Source: Corynebacterium sp. NML98-0116
GTDB lineage: Bacteria > Actinomycetota > Actinomycetes > Mycobacteriales > Mycobacteriaceae
DNA: 64,000 nt
NCBI RefSeq assembly: GCF_001767255.1
Contig: NZ_CP017639.1
Span: 1,386,875-1,450,874, forward strand
Reading direction: 5' to 3'
Part shown: piece after piece, positions 51,190 through 60,460 of the stretch
How the letters are laid out: each line of letters begins with the position of its first letter
How positions within the stretch are numbered: the stretch's first letter is position 1
The notes under the pieces: generated by a model
Databases searched by the model: none
What the model saw: the letters and a program-made list of their open reading frames with translations, nothing else
Told to the model about the DNA's origin: nothing
Program-made: the position numbers and the translations under genes

Positions 51190-51789
51190 CTACACCTCCT
51201 GTTGGAACCGCTCGCGTCCTGCACCGAAGCGGTCAAGCGCACCAGTCTTAGCCAGAGCATCAACCAAGAGTTTTGCAACAATACCAGCAAGCAACGCGCC
51301 CGATACCAGCATGCAGCTGAGGTAAATCACGTTGAACGCCAGGCCCATCGCGAAGTTGGCAGACAGGAACAGCTCAAGCACGAACGCGCCCACTGCGCTG
51401 CCCATACCGGCAAGCACCGCCACAGTCGTCGAAAACTTCTTGTAGGCGAAGATCAGGAACACGATCTCTGCACCGAGACCCTGTGCCAATCCTGAATACA
51501 GCGTCTCGATCCCCCACTGGCTTCCGATGACCGCGGACACAGACGCCGCCAGCACTTCCACGAACACCGCAGCGCCAGGCTTGCGAATTACCAACCCACC
51601 AAGCGTGCCACCGAGGAACCAGATACCGGTGAACAGGCCACCAAGACCCGGGGTGAGCGCATCAAAGGCCTTAAATCCTGCGTACCCGACGCTGTTCCAC
51701 ATCCAAAAAATGAGCCCGCATGCCACCCCCAAAACGGCTGCAGTAACAATATCAATGACACGCCACGAATGGCTTCCACGCGTATTCAT
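51190..51789 (-). CDS. ykoE: ECF transporter substrate-binding component YkoE (thiamine/HMP)
   Basis: 199 residues from the ATG at 51789 (AGGAAGGA 10 nt upstream). Five to six hydrophobic helices; WRVIDIVTAAVLGVACGLIF and ELFLSANFAMGLAF fit the YkoE family of S components, which bind thiamine or hydroxymethylpyrimidine. The assignment is supported by the TPP riboswitch in its leader. Heads the operon ykoE-ATPase-T-P-loop kinase. Confidence 0.9.
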   Translation of the reverse strand: MNTRGSHSWRVIDIVTAAVLGVACGLIFWMWNSVGYAGFKAFDALTPGLGGLFTGIWFLGGTLGGLVIRKPGAAVFVEVLAASVSAVIGSQWGIETLYSGLAQGLGAEIVFLIFAYKKFSTTVAVLAGMGSAVGAFVLELFLSANFAMGLAFNVIYLSCMLVSGALLAGIVAKLLVDALAKTGALDRFGAGRERFQQEV

Positions 51790-51810
51790 ACGCTTACATT
51801 CCTTCCTAAA

Positions 51811-51892
51811 CGCCGGCATTACCCGGATCAGGTTCAACGGTTCGCTTGTGCATCTCAGCCTTCGCTTTTCTCTCCAACGAAGACACCCGTGT
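51811..51892 (-). promoter_or_regulatory. TPP riboswitch (THI element)
   Basis: On the minus strand the element opens ACACGGGTG, has the conserved CTGAGA (pyrimidine-sensor arm) and ends GAACCTGATCCGGGTAATGC (pyrophosphate arm), followed by CGGCG. It lies in the leader of ykoE, 21 bp before its start, with the ribosome site just beyond, which suits translational or short-range attenuation by thiamine diphosphate. Confidence 0.95.
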
Positions 51893-51921
51893 ATGAAGTT
51901 GTGACAATACTGTACATTCCC

Positions 51922-51972
51922 TAAACGCTACGCCACAATCGCAGTATTCATCGCTGCGATTGTGGCGTAGCG
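51922..51972 (-). terminator. terminator of the dpp operon
   Basis: CGCTACGCCACAATCGCAG and its complement form a perfect 19-bp stem with a 9-nt loop, followed on the minus strand by TTTAGGG. It lies 26 bp after the stop of the fused ATPase gene and separates it from the thiamine operon downstream. Confidence 0.8.
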
Positions 51973-51997
51973 CACGTAACAAATCAGCAGGTGGGAC

Positions 51998-53677
51998 CTA
52001 CTCTCCTACTCCCAATTCAATGTTGAGGCCAGGCACCGAATTAATCAGGTTCTGTGTGTACGGATCCTGAGGGTTATCGAAGATGTCATCGGCCCGGCCC
52101 TGCTCCACTGCCTTACCCTGCCGCATCACCACAATGTCATCAGCAGTCTGGCGAACCACCGCTAGGTCGTGAGTGATGAACAGATATGAAAGGCGCATCT
52201 CCTCCTGCAGCTGAGTCAGCAACTGGAGAATCTGGTTTTGAACGAGCACGTCCAACGCCGAAACAGCCTCGTCGAGGACAATCACTTCCGGACCCAATGC
52301 CATCGCGCGTGCAATTGCGATGCGCTGGCGCTGGCCACCGGATAGCTCATTCGGGTATCGACGCATCGCCGATCGCGGCATCTGCACCAAATCAAGCAAC
52401 TCGGCGACTCGCGCCTCGCGCTCCTTTCGGCTACCGACCTTGTGCAGCGTCAACGGTTCCTCAATGCAGCGGTAAATGGAATACATCGGGTCCAGCGAAC
52501 CATATGGATTCTGGAACACCACCTGCATCTTGCGGCGCATTTCAAACAACTCGCGCCCCTTGAGCTTCGCGATATCTTGTCCTTCAAACAAGACACGGCC
52601 ACTCGTTGGCTCCAAGAGGCGAAGCGCCATGTTCGCCACCGTGGACTTACCGGAGCCGGACTCACCGACGAGCGCAAGCGTCGTGCCGCGGCGAACGTCG
52701 AACGTGACGTCGTCTACAGCACGAAGCACCTTTTGCTTGCCCTTCTGCCCGCGGACGTCGAACTCTTTCACCAAGTTCTGCACGCTCAGCACCACTTCTT
52801 CGGAGTCGTGGTGACCCGAGGCGAGTTCCTCGCTTGACTCAATGCCCTGAGCTTTCGCGCTCTGGATACGAGCGGATGCCAAGGAAGGTGCGGCAGTAAC
52901 GAGGCGCTTCGTGTACGGGTGCTGCGGGTTGCGCAGAATCTGCAGGCTCGGCCCCTTCTCAACGATGCGTCCGCGGTGCATGACTAGCAGGTGATCCGCG
53001 CGCTCGGCGGCCAGTCCCAAGTCGTGCGTGATGAACAGCAGCGCTGTGCCGAGTTCCTCCGTCAGCGTCTCCAGGTGGTCGAGAATCTTCTTCTGCACCG
53101 TCACATCCAACGCGGATGTTGGCTCGTCGGCAATCAACAACTCTGGGCGTGCCGCGAGACCGATAGCGATGAGCGCACGCTGTCGCATACCACCCGAGAA
53201 CTCGTGCGGGTACTGTTTGGCGCGGCGTTCGGCCTCTGGAAGTCCCGCTTCCTCGAGCAGTTGGACGACGCGCGCGTGGCGTTCAGAGCCCTCCACCACA
53301 TGGTTTGCGCGAAGGGACTCCTCTACCTGTGTGCCAATCCTCCACACTGGGTTGAGGTTGCTCATCGGGTCCTGCGGTACAAGCCCTATTTTGTTACCCC
53401 GGACCTTCTGCCACCCCTTCTCATCAAGCTCGGTGAGCTCTTCACCGTTGAGCTTGATGGAACCATTGGTGACCTTGCCTGTTCCGGGCAACAATCCCAG
53501 GATGGACATCGCTGCAGTGGACTTTCCCGATCCGGACTCACCCACGATAGCGATCGACTGACCTGGGTACACCGTCAAGTCAAAGTCACGCACCGCTTCG
53601 ACAACACCGGTAGTCGACTCGAATGTAACTTTCAGGTCCGCTATCTCGAGTAGCGGTTGATCTTGTAACTCGCTCAT
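51998..53677 (-). CDS. dppD: oligopeptide/dipeptide ABC transporter ATPase, DppD-DppF fusion
   Basis: 559 residues with two ABC modules. Module 1 (about 8-260): GESGSGKST, EFSGGMRQR, DEPTSALDV, then HPYTKRL. Module 2 (about 300-550): GESGSGKST, LSGGQRQRI, DEAVSALDV, and DPYTQNL. The DPYT/HPYT endings after each ATPase are typical of oligopeptide-permease ATPases. Energises the DppB/DppC channel. Last gene of dppA-dppB-dppC-dppDF; overlaps dppC by 4 nt. Confidence 0.93.
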   Translation of the reverse strand: MSELQDQPLLEIADLKVTFESTTGVVEAVRDFDLTVYPGQSIAIVGESGSGKSTAAMSILGLLPGTGKVTNGSIKLNGEELTELDEKGWQKVRGNKIGLVPQDPMSNLNPVWRIGTQVEESLRANHVVEGSERHARVVQLLEEAGLPEAERRAKQYPHEFSGGMRQRALIAIGLAARPELLIADEPTSALDVTVQKKILDHLETLTEELGTALLFITHDLGLAAERADHLLVMHRGRIVEKGPSLQILRNPQHPYTKRLVTAAPSLASARIQSAKAQGIESSEELASGHHDSEEVVLSVQNLVKEFDVRGQKGKQKVLRAVDDVTFDVRRGTTLALVGESGSGKSTVANMALRLLEPTSGRVLFEGQDIAKLKGRELFEMRRKMQVVFQNPYGSLDPMYSIYRCIEEPLTLHKVGSRKEREARVAELLDLVQMPRSAMRRYPNELSGGQRQRIAIARAMALGPEVIVLDEAVSALDVLVQNQILQLLTQLQEEMRLSYLFITHDLAVVRQTADDIVVMRQGKAVEQGRADDIFDNPQDPYTQNLINSVPGLNIELGVGE

Positions 53678-54639
53678 CGTTTCCTCGATTTAGGGTCAAG
53701 GGCGTCGCGTACGGCGTCACCCATCATGATGAAGCTCAGCACTGTCAGTGCCAAAGCAATTGCAGGGTAGAACAGCACCATGGGCTGGGTCCTCAGGGAG
53801 GCCTGTGCAGCAGAAATGTCGCCGCCCCACGAGACGACTGTCGTCGGCAAACCGATGCCAAGGAACGACAGCGTTGCCTCTGCGACGATGAACGTACCCA
53901 GCGCGACGGTGGCGTACACAATGATCGGTGCTGCCGCGTTGGGCAAGATATGCGAGAAGATAATCCGCACGTCACTCGCTCCGAGCGCGCGTGCCGCGGT
54001 GACGAACTCGTCGTTCTTCACACCCATCACCGCGCCTCGCGCGATTCTCGCGATCTGTGTCCAACCGAACATAGAGAGCGCGAACACCACCATCCAGATG
54101 GAGCGCTGGTTCTGGAACATGGACATCACCACGATCGCTGCCAGCACGAGTGATACAGCGAAGAAGATATCCGTCAGGCGAGACAGCAAGGTGTCCCAGA
54201 TACCGCCGTAGAAACCGGCGATCGCGCCGATCAGCGAACCTAGGACCGTCACGACGATCGTAGTAAGCACACCGACTGTGACCGATGCACGCGCACCATA
54301 AATTGTGCGAGCGTAAATGTCGCAGCCTTGACGGTCAAAGCCAAACGGGTGACCGGACTCCGGCGCGCCAAGTGAGCGAGACAACATGCACTCACGCGGG
54401 TCCACGCTAGTAAACAGGCCCGGCACCAGGGCAAGCAGAATGGCGAACAAAATCAGGAGTGCGGATACCCAAAACAGAGGACGGCGTCGCAACGCGCGCC
54501 AGGCCTCTCCCCACTGACTTGTGGGAGCGGACTCGTCCTGTACTGCGTCAACAGCACCGAGTCCGGTTTCGTCCGTTTCCGCGATGAAATACTCCTGCCC
54601 AGCGCGGGCAGCTGCTGTGAGATCTTGAGAGTTATGCAT
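53674..54639 (-). CDS. dppC: oligopeptide/dipeptide ABC transporter permease DppC
   Basis: 321 residues from the ATG at 54639 (AGGA about 8 nt upstream; an in-frame start at 54678 lies within dppB). A cytoplasmic N-terminal region of about 60 residues, then six helices with the BPD_transp_1 loop EFVTAARALGASDVRIIFSHILPNA (EAA motif). The OppC-type N-terminal domain SQWGEAWRALRRRPLFWVSA supports C-type. Overlaps dppB by 8 nt and dppDF by 4 nt. Confidence 0.9.
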   Translation of the reverse strand: MHNSQDLTAAARAGQEYFIAETDETGLGAVDAVQDESAPTSQWGEAWRALRRRPLFWVSALLILFAILLALVPGLFTSVDPRECMLSRSLGAPESGHPFGFDRQGCDIYARTIYGARASVTVGVLTTIVVTVLGSLIGAIAGFYGGIWDTLLSRLTDIFFAVSLVLAAIVVMSMFQNQRSIWMVVFALSMFGWTQIARIARGAVMGVKNDEFVTAARALGASDVRIIFSHILPNAAAPIIVYATVALGTFIVAEATLSFLGIGLPTTVVSWGGDISAAQASLRTQPMVLFYPAIALALTVLSFIMMGDAVRDALDPKSRKR

Positions 54640-55558
54640 AGCGGATCCTTGGGTCAAGTACTGCGTAGAGCAGGTCAACTATCAGGTTGGCAACGATGTA
54701 GATGATCACCAGCACGGTGGTAAAGGACACGACTGTCGCGGGCTCACCTTTAATGATGGCCTGGTAGATCGTGCCACCGACACCGTTGATGCCGAAGATG
54801 CCTTCTGTCACAATCGCACCGCCCATGAGCGCGCCGAGGTCAGCGCCCAAGAACGTCACCACTGGAATGAGGGAGTTTCGCAGCACGTGGCGGGACATCA
54901 CTGTGCCCTTAGACAGACCCTTAGCACGTGCGGTGCGCACATAGTCCGCGCGGAGGTTATCGCTGATGGATTGTCTGGTCAATCGAATCACGTACGCGCA
55001 CGATAAGGCACCCAACACGACGGCAGGCATCAACAAGGCAATGAAAGACTCATTCCTGCCCACTGTTACGGGGAGCAAGCCCCACCGCACGCCCACGAGG
55101 TACTGCAGCACGAAGCCGATGACAAAGGACGGCACTGCGATTACGAACAGGGACACAACCAGCACGGTCGAATCAAAAATTCCACCGCGGCGGATTCCTG
55201 CGAAGAATCCGAAGAGAATGCCGAAGAACGCCTCAAACGCGAGTGCCATCAGGCCGAGCTTGATGGTCACCGGAAACGCATTTGCCATCACAGAGGCGAC
55301 GGGCTGGCCAGAGAATGTCTTTCCGAAGTCGCCAACCATAATGCCCTTCAGATAGAGCAGGTACTGGACGATGAAAGGTTTATCGAGGTTGTATTCGGCT
55401 TCAATGCGCGCTCTCGCGGCCTCGGTCAAGCCACGATCGCCGCCGAGGGCCTGGACAGGATCACCGGGCATGAGGAACACCAGCGCATAGAGCAGCAGCG
55501 TGGCCCCAAAGAACACGGGAATCATCTGAAGGAGCCGTCGCCCGATATATCGCAACAT
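54632..55558 (-). CDS. dppB: oligopeptide/dipeptide ABC transporter permease DppB
   Basis: 308 residues. MLRYIGRRLLQMIPVFFGATLLLYALVF is the OppB/DppB N-terminal helix; MPGDPVQALGG and the EAA loop ADYVRTARAKGLSKGTVMSRHVLRN follow. Six helices. AAGGAGAG 9 nt before the ATG. Separated from dppA by a 118-bp gap holding a hairpin. Partner of DppC. Confidence 0.93.
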   Translation of the reverse strand: MLRYIGRRLLQMIPVFFGATLLLYALVFLMPGDPVQALGGDRGLTEAARARIEAEYNLDKPFIVQYLLYLKGIMVGDFGKTFSGQPVASVMANAFPVTIKLGLMALAFEAFFGILFGFFAGIRRGGIFDSTVLVVSLFVIAVPSFVIGFVLQYLVGVRWGLLPVTVGRNESFIALLMPAVVLGALSCAYVIRLTRQSISDNLRADYVRTARAKGLSKGTVMSRHVLRNSLIPVVTFLGADLGALMGGAIVTEGIFGINGVGGTIYQAIIKGEPATVVSFTTVLVIIYIVANLIVDLLYAVLDPRIRYA

Positions 55559-55620
55559 GGTTGCAGGCTCTCCTTAATTCTTCGTTTTGAACATGAGCTT
55601 ATGGACGCACCCAAACCCAA

Positions 55621-55650
55621 CACCCCGCATGCTTGTACGCAGGCGGGGTG
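55621..55650 (-). terminator. hairpin between dppA and dppB, partial terminator or processing stop
   Basis: CACCCCGC and GCGGGGTG form an 8-bp stem with a 14-nt loop; on the minus strand it is followed by TTGGGTTTGGG. In binding-protein-dependent operons such hairpins keep the receptor mRNA more abundant than the permease mRNA. Confidence 0.6.
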
Positions 55651-55676
55651 GGATGGGTCAGAGCGTAGGGGTTTTG

Positions 55677-57284
55677 TTACTTCTTGGTGATTTGCGTGTA
55701 CACCGGAACGGACTTCCAGTTGAACGCGACGTTCTCAACGTTCTCCGAGGAGCCACCGTTGACGTTCGCGTACCACAGCGGAACTGCCGGCAAGTCCTTC
55801 AGGAGCTGCTCCTGCACCTTGTTGTAGATAGGTGTAGCGGCTTCGACGTCGCCCGCAGCAGCGGCTTCCTTCAGCAGGTTGTCCACCTCAGGGTTAGCGT
55901 AGTCACCGTCGTTGGAACCACCATTGGAGGCGTACAGCGGGCTCAGGAAGTTACCCAGCGATGGGTAGTCTGCCTGCCAGCCGGTACGGAATGCGCCCTT
56001 GATGGTCCTATTCGTGACGTCATCACGCAGGGACTTGAAGTCTGGGTATGCGTTGCCAACTGCATCGATGCCAAGGGTGTTGCGGATGGAGTTTGCAACT
56101 GCATCGACCCATGCCTGGTGGCCGCCATCAGCGTTGTAGGACAAGGAGAACTCGCCGGTGAATGGTTTGATCTTGTCTGCTTCAGCCCACAGGCGCTTTG
56201 CTTCCTCTGGGTTGTACTCGAGTACCTCTGCCCCGTTGAGCGAATCAGAGTGGCCAGGGATGACTGGCGAGGTGAAGTCGGTCGCCGGGGTGCGGGTGCC
56301 CTGGAAGATCGTCTTCGTGATTTCATCACGGTCGATCGCCATCGAGATAGCTTGACGACGCAGCTGTCCTTCCTCACCGTTGAAGTGCTCCAGGTTCTCC
56401 GGAATGGTGAAGGACTGGAAGATTGCCGAAGGCTGGTTTACTGCGCGGTCACCCAATTCCGTTTCGTAGCTTGCGAATGCGGAATCTGGAATAGCGTCGA
56501 GAACGTCCAGGTTGCCCGCGAGCAGGTCAGCATATGCAGCATCCTGCTGTGCGTAGAAGACGAAAGTCACGCCATCGTTCTGCGGCTTCTTGTCGCCAGC
56601 GTACTCCTCATTCGGAACGATGGTTGCGTCCTGGTTGTGGTTCCACTCCGCCAGCTTGTATGGGCCGTTGGAGATCGGGTTCTCACCGTAGGCGTCGATG
56701 TCTTCGAACGCCGAAGGGTGCATTGGGAAGAACGCGGAGTAGCCAAGGCGGGTTGGGAAATCCGCCTCAGGCTGGCTCAGCTCGATGGTAAAGGTCTTAT
56801 CGTCGATGACGTTGAGGCCCTCAAGGGTTGGCACGCCTTCTGGGTCGTAGCCCTTGATGGATTCAAAGAAGCTCTCGCCGAGCAGCGAATTCGCAACGAT
56901 GTAGTTCCATGCGTCAACAAAGTCGTTCGCCGTAACTGGAGTTCCGTCCTGCCACTTCACGCCGTCTTTCAGCGTGACTTTGTAGAGGGTGTCGCCCTCA
57001 AGGTCGATGGACTCTGCAAGGTCGTTGTGGATCTTGCCCTCGGTGTCGTAGTAGACGAGGCCCGAGAAGATCTCATCAATAATGCGTCCGCCACCAGTCT
57101 CGTTCGTGTTGCCCGGAATCAGTGGGTTCTGTGGCTCGGTGCCGTATGCCAGTACATAGTTGTCGCCGCCGGTCGACTCAGTCTGACCGCTCGCAGCCTC
57201 ATCGTTGCCGGATCCACCACACGCAGCCAATCCGAGTGTGAGGGTTCCTACCGCCAAGATCGCTGCAGCTTTTACTGTCCGCAC
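55677..57284 (-). CDS. dppA: oligopeptide/dipeptide-binding lipoprotein DppA
   Basis: 535 residues, GTG start with GAAGGAGG directly upstream. Lipoprotein signal MRTVKAAAILAVGTLTLGLA then lipobox LAAC (Cys22). Solute-binding family 5 features: LYKVTLKDGVKWQDGTPVTA, NDFVDAWNYIV, FPTRLGYSAFFPMHP, and YTQITK at the end. The extracytoplasmic receptor for peptides; substrate size undetermined. First gene of the dpp operon. Confidence 0.93.
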   Translation of the reverse strand: MRTVKAAAILAVGTLTLGLAACGGSGNDEAASGQTESTGGDNYVLAYGTEPQNPLIPGNTNETGGGRIIDEIFSGLVYYDTEGKIHNDLAESIDLEGDTLYKVTLKDGVKWQDGTPVTANDFVDAWNYIVANSLLGESFFESIKGYDPEGVPTLEGLNVIDDKTFTIELSQPEADFPTRLGYSAFFPMHPSAFEDIDAYGENPISNGPYKLAEWNHNQDATIVPNEEYAGDKKPQNDGVTFVFYAQQDAAYADLLAGNLDVLDAIPDSAFASYETELGDRAVNQPSAIFQSFTIPENLEHFNGEEGQLRRQAISMAIDRDEITKTIFQGTRTPATDFTSPVIPGHSDSLNGAEVLEYNPEEAKRLWAEADKIKPFTGEFSLSYNADGGHQAWVDAVANSIRNTLGIDAVGNAYPDFKSLRDDVTNRTIKGAFRTGWQADYPSLGNFLSPLYASNGGSNDGDYANPEVDNLLKEAAAAGDVEAATPIYNKVQEQLLKDLPAVPLWYANVNGGSSENVENVAFNWKSVPVYTQITKK

Positions 57285-57552
57285 AGCGCCTCCTTCAGAT
57301 TGTTGTTAGCTAGCTTCAATTACCTTCATTCAAGTGGACTACATCACACCCGATGAGATGCATTCTATTCCACCACATAAGATTGCGACAATGGTAAATA
57401 ATTCAGGTTTCTGACATGGTTCTACACTTTTGGGGGTGCTTACTGACAGCCTTTTCACAGTTCCTTCGCCCTTGAGCGCACAAAGGTATCTAGAGAGCGC
57501 CGTGTAGACTTTCGGTCGCCCACCGCAACGATTCCTAGGAAGGGAAATACAC

Positions 57553-58461
57553 ATGGCCGGAGGTCTCCTCGCCCTCTTTGACGACGTCGCCCTCATCGCC
57601 AGAACCGCAGCTTCTTCTGCAGACGATGTGGCTTCCCTCACGGCGAAAACGTCTGCCAAAGCCGCAGGTGTCGTCATCGACGACGCCGCCGTCACGCCCC
57701 AATACGTTTCCGGCGTCACCCCGGCGCGCGAACTTCCAATGATCTGGAAGATCACGAAAGGTTCGCTACGGAACAAGTTGCTCATCATTTTGCCGATCGC
57801 GTTGGCGCTCAACGCGTTTGCGCCGTGGGCAATGGTGCCAATTTTGATGATTGGTGGCACATATTTATGTTTCGAGGGCGCCGAGAAGATCGTGCACAAA
57901 TTGACCAGTGATGTTGAGGCTGACGAAGATGCGGCCGTACACCGTACTGCTCAGGACGAAGATGCACTCGTGAAAAGCGCAATTCGAACAGACCTCATCT
58001 TGAGCGCGGAGATCATGATCATCTCCCTTGACGAGGTGGCGGATCAATCCATTTGGATGGAAGCTGCCGTGCTCATTGCGGTGGGCATTTTCATCACCCT
58101 TGCGGTCTACGGCGCTGTGGCGCTGTTAGTCAAGATCGATGACATCGGCCGAGCGATGATCCAACGCGATCGCGCAGCGGGGCTGGGGCGCGCGATGGTG
58201 AAGTCAATGCCCGTTGTGCTTTCGGCGATCGGTGTGATCGGCACCGTTGCGATGCTGTGGGTTGGCGGGCACCTCATCCTTCGTGGCCTCGACGAGGTCT
58301 TTGGACTGCATGTGATTCATGAGGTGATCGAACGCGCTGTGAACACCGTGCATAACGGTGTCCTTGGTTGGTTCGTGGAGACTGGGATTTCTCTGACCGC
58401 GGGCCTGGTAGTTGGCCTGATCGTGGTCGGTGTGGTGTCCGCGATTCGGCGCGTCCGGTAA
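57553..58461 (+). CDS. DUF808 (YedI-like) membrane protein
   Basis: 302 residues. MAGGLLALFDDVALIARTAAS and DDAAVTPQYVSGVTPARELPMIWKITKGSLRNK are diagnostic for DUF808. About five to six hydrophobic helices (for example near 78-95, 170-190, 225-245 and 275-298). Function unknown. GGAAGGG 9 nt before the ATG. The exporter gene starts 11 bp later, so they share a transcript. Divergent from dppA across 268 bp. Confidence 0.9.
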   Translation: MAGGLLALFDDVALIARTAASSADDVASLTAKTSAKAAGVVIDDAAVTPQYVSGVTPARELPMIWKITKGSLRNKLLIILPIALALNAFAPWAMVPILMIGGTYLCFEGAEKIVHKLTSDVEADEDAAVHRTAQDEDALVKSAIRTDLILSAEIMIISLDEVADQSIWMEAAVLIAVGIFITLAVYGAVALLVKIDDIGRAMIQRDRAAGLGRAMVKSMPVVLSAIGVIGTVAMLWVGGHLILRGLDEVFGLHVIHEVIERAVNTVHNGVLGWFVETGISLTAGLVVGLIVVGVVSAIRRVR

Positions 58462-58472
58462 GGGGAGGTTCC

Positions 58473-59360
58473 ATGGCAGCGCGCTCGACCCGTACGTTGG
58501 TTCGCCCCATTGGCCTTATCTTCGTTGGGTCCCTGGGCAATCAGGTCTCCGCATTGCTAGCTGCTTCCCTGTTCGTCGTCGCTAGTACCGTCAGTATTTC
58601 AACACTGCGCTTCTTGCTGGGCGCCGTTATTCTTCTCGTACTTTTTCGGCCGAACCCCCGTGAGATGTCGAAAGAGCAGTGGAAGCAAGCATTCATCTTC
58701 GGCGCGTCGATCGCGCTGATGAATCAGTTTTTGTACGCAGCTATCGCACGTATCCCCCTGGGTGCTGCAATCACTATCGATTTCTTGGGCCCCTGCTGCG
58801 TGACATTTTTTGGTATTCGGCAGTGGTGGGTTCGACTGTGGGCGCTGGTTGCTCTCGCCGGGGTTGCATTGATTGCTGGGCCTTCGTCGGGGCTCAATCC
58901 CCTGGGGGTGATGTTCGCGTTGTGCGGCGCCGCGTTCTGCGCGCTCTACACAATCTTCGCGGAAAAGGTGGGCAAGTCCTCGGGTGGAATGGGAGAGCTT
59001 GCAATCGCAATCACGATCGCAGCTCTGCTCACGCTGCCTTTTTCAATCCATGATGCAGTCAAGCTCGATGCGCATAGCTGGATGCTCCTGACGTTGGCGG
59101 GCTTCGTTGGCGTCGTCATCCCCTATATGGCAGACACACTGGCTGCGCGGTTTACATCGGCGCAGATCGTCGGCACGTTGTTCGCGATGGAGCCGGTGCT
59201 GGGCACGGTTCTCGGCGTGGCGTTTCGCGGTGACGTGCTCACTCCCCACCTGGTGTTAGGTATCTTGTGTGTCACGGTCGCGGGTGTTGTAATCGCATGG
59301 TTTGGCGCTGCTCCCCCGCCGCCTGTTGAACAGGCCCCGCGGCGCTGGCCGCAGCAATGA
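58473..59360 (+). CDS. EamA-family (DMT) exporter, RhtA-like
   Basis: 295 residues from the ATG at 58473 (AGGGGAGG 5 nt upstream; the frame is open back to 58368 but overlaps the DUF808 gene). Ten helices in two EamA repeats; ASTVSISTLRFLLGAVILLVLF in repeat 1 and TSAQIVGTLFAMEPVLGTVLG in repeat 2 with GLNPLGVMFALCGAAFCALYTI resemble RhtA threonine/homoserine exporters. Substrate uncertain. Ends APPPPVEQAPRRWPQQ, a Pro-rich cytoplasmic tail. Confidence 0.82.
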   Translation: MAARSTRTLVRPIGLIFVGSLGNQVSALLAASLFVVASTVSISTLRFLLGAVILLVLFRPNPREMSKEQWKQAFIFGASIALMNQFLYAAIARIPLGAAITIDFLGPCCVTFFGIRQWWVRLWALVALAGVALIAGPSSGLNPLGVMFALCGAAFCALYTIFAEKVGKSSGGMGELAIAITIAALLTLPFSIHDAVKLDAHSWMLLTLAGFVGVVIPYMADTLAARFTSAQIVGTLFAMEPVLGTVLGVAFRGDVLTPHLVLGILCVTVAGVVIAWFGAAPPPPVEQAPRRWPQQ

Positions 59361-59397
59361 GGTTGTGACTTTCGGATACAGATAGGAGTATGACGCT

Positions 59398-60411
59398 GTG
59401 GAACTCTCTCTCCCCGTGTACCCGCTTGCGCCATCGACGTGGGGCGCCGGCGAGGAGGTGACCGTCATTGACGTCGTGCAGTCGCCTTTGTTTGCTGAAT
59501 TCGGCGGCACGCGCCACACGTCATACGTGCCGGTAGTGCTCGAGCCAAACGCGGTCGAGGAAAACTGGCGGGTACGGAGGCTCGGCGCCGGTGTTCTTGG
59601 AGAGGTTGCTCAATTCGACCGCGCCCGTTACGTCGACTTGGAGCGAATTCATCAGTCGCAGCTGCTGCCGATGACGTTGGCTGCGGTGAAGTTCGATGCT
59701 GAGCACGGCAAGTTCGCCGTCGATGTGATTTTGCCACCGCCTCAGCTCGCTGTCCCTCGCAACAATGCGGGTCCTGATTGCCTTGTGCTGCCAAGCGGTG
59801 ACATGGCGATCATCGATACGGAGCGAGGCGAGTTCAGCGCGGAGCAACTCGCAAGCCTGGCGCCAGGCCAGTGGTTTGTTGGACTACAAACCGCGGGTGA
59901 CGCCGACGTCGTAGTCACGTTGGGTGAGCGCGTGCTCGGCTGCGTCTCGGCAGCTGACCTTGACGATGTTCGTGCCATGCTTCTCGACGCCCCTTCGCCC
60001 GACAACGGATGTATAGTCGCCCGCGCATTTTTCTTGGATGGCATGGCGGCCCTCGACATTGCTGATTATTCAGACGCAGCAGACCCGATGTGGCTGCACG
60101 TGCCTGACCTCACGCACTCTGGCCCGGACGGTGGGAAACAATTCGAGACGGTTCAGTTCCCCGACGGCTCGTGGGCTGTCACCGTTGACCGTTCCCGTGC
60201 CGCAGTTCCTACCCGGCCGAGAACGAACACTCAGGGTGCTGAGCCTGCACCGCTGGTGGACATGGACGTCGTGGAGGACGAAGGGGCGTCGATACTTGCT
60301 GAGACAGCTACGGCTGAGCCCCCTAGCAGCGACGACGGCGATTACCTGACCGAGGTTCAAAAAGCACGGCGGCGCCGCAGCCAAGACGCAGGCCGGCACC
60401 GCAAGCCCTAA
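59398..60411 (+). CDS. uncharacterised soluble protein
   Basis: 337 residues, GTG start with TAGGAG 9 nt upstream. No signal or membrane helix. An N-terminal half with THTSYVPVVLEPNAVEENWRV and KFAVDVILPPPQLAVPRN is predicted to be beta-rich; the middle has a second, repeat-like unit (EQLASLAPGQWFVGLQ, TLGERVLGCVSAADLDDVR); the C-terminal 70 residues are acidic and end KARRRRSQDAGRHRKP, a basic tip. I do not recognise the family. Placed 37 bp after the exporter and 49 bp before the cupin gene. Codon use is ordinary. Confidence 0.6.
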   Translation: MELSLPVYPLAPSTWGAGEEVTVIDVVQSPLFAEFGGTRHTSYVPVVLEPNAVEENWRVRRLGAGVLGEVAQFDRARYVDLERIHQSQLLPMTLAAVKFDAEHGKFAVDVILPPPQLAVPRNNAGPDCLVLPSGDMAIIDTERGEFSAEQLASLAPGQWFVGLQTAGDADVVVTLGERVLGCVSAADLDDVRAMLLDAPSPDNGCIVARAFFLDGMAALDIADYSDAADPMWLHVPDLTHSGPDGGKQFETVQFPDGSWAVTVDRSRAAVPTRPRTNTQGAEPAPLVDMDVVEDEGASILAETATAEPPSSDDGDYLTEVQKARRRRSQDAGRHRKP

Positions 60412-60460
60412 AGCGCGCTATGCTGTGGAGTGAAACCGAACCTATTTGCGAGGAGGAATC

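Noticed and set aside
55587..57356. 589-residue plus-strand frame, longer than dppA itself
   Set aside because: dppA has a lipobox, family-5 receptor motifs and a strong ribosome site; the antisense frame has Val/Leu/Arg-rich shadow composition.
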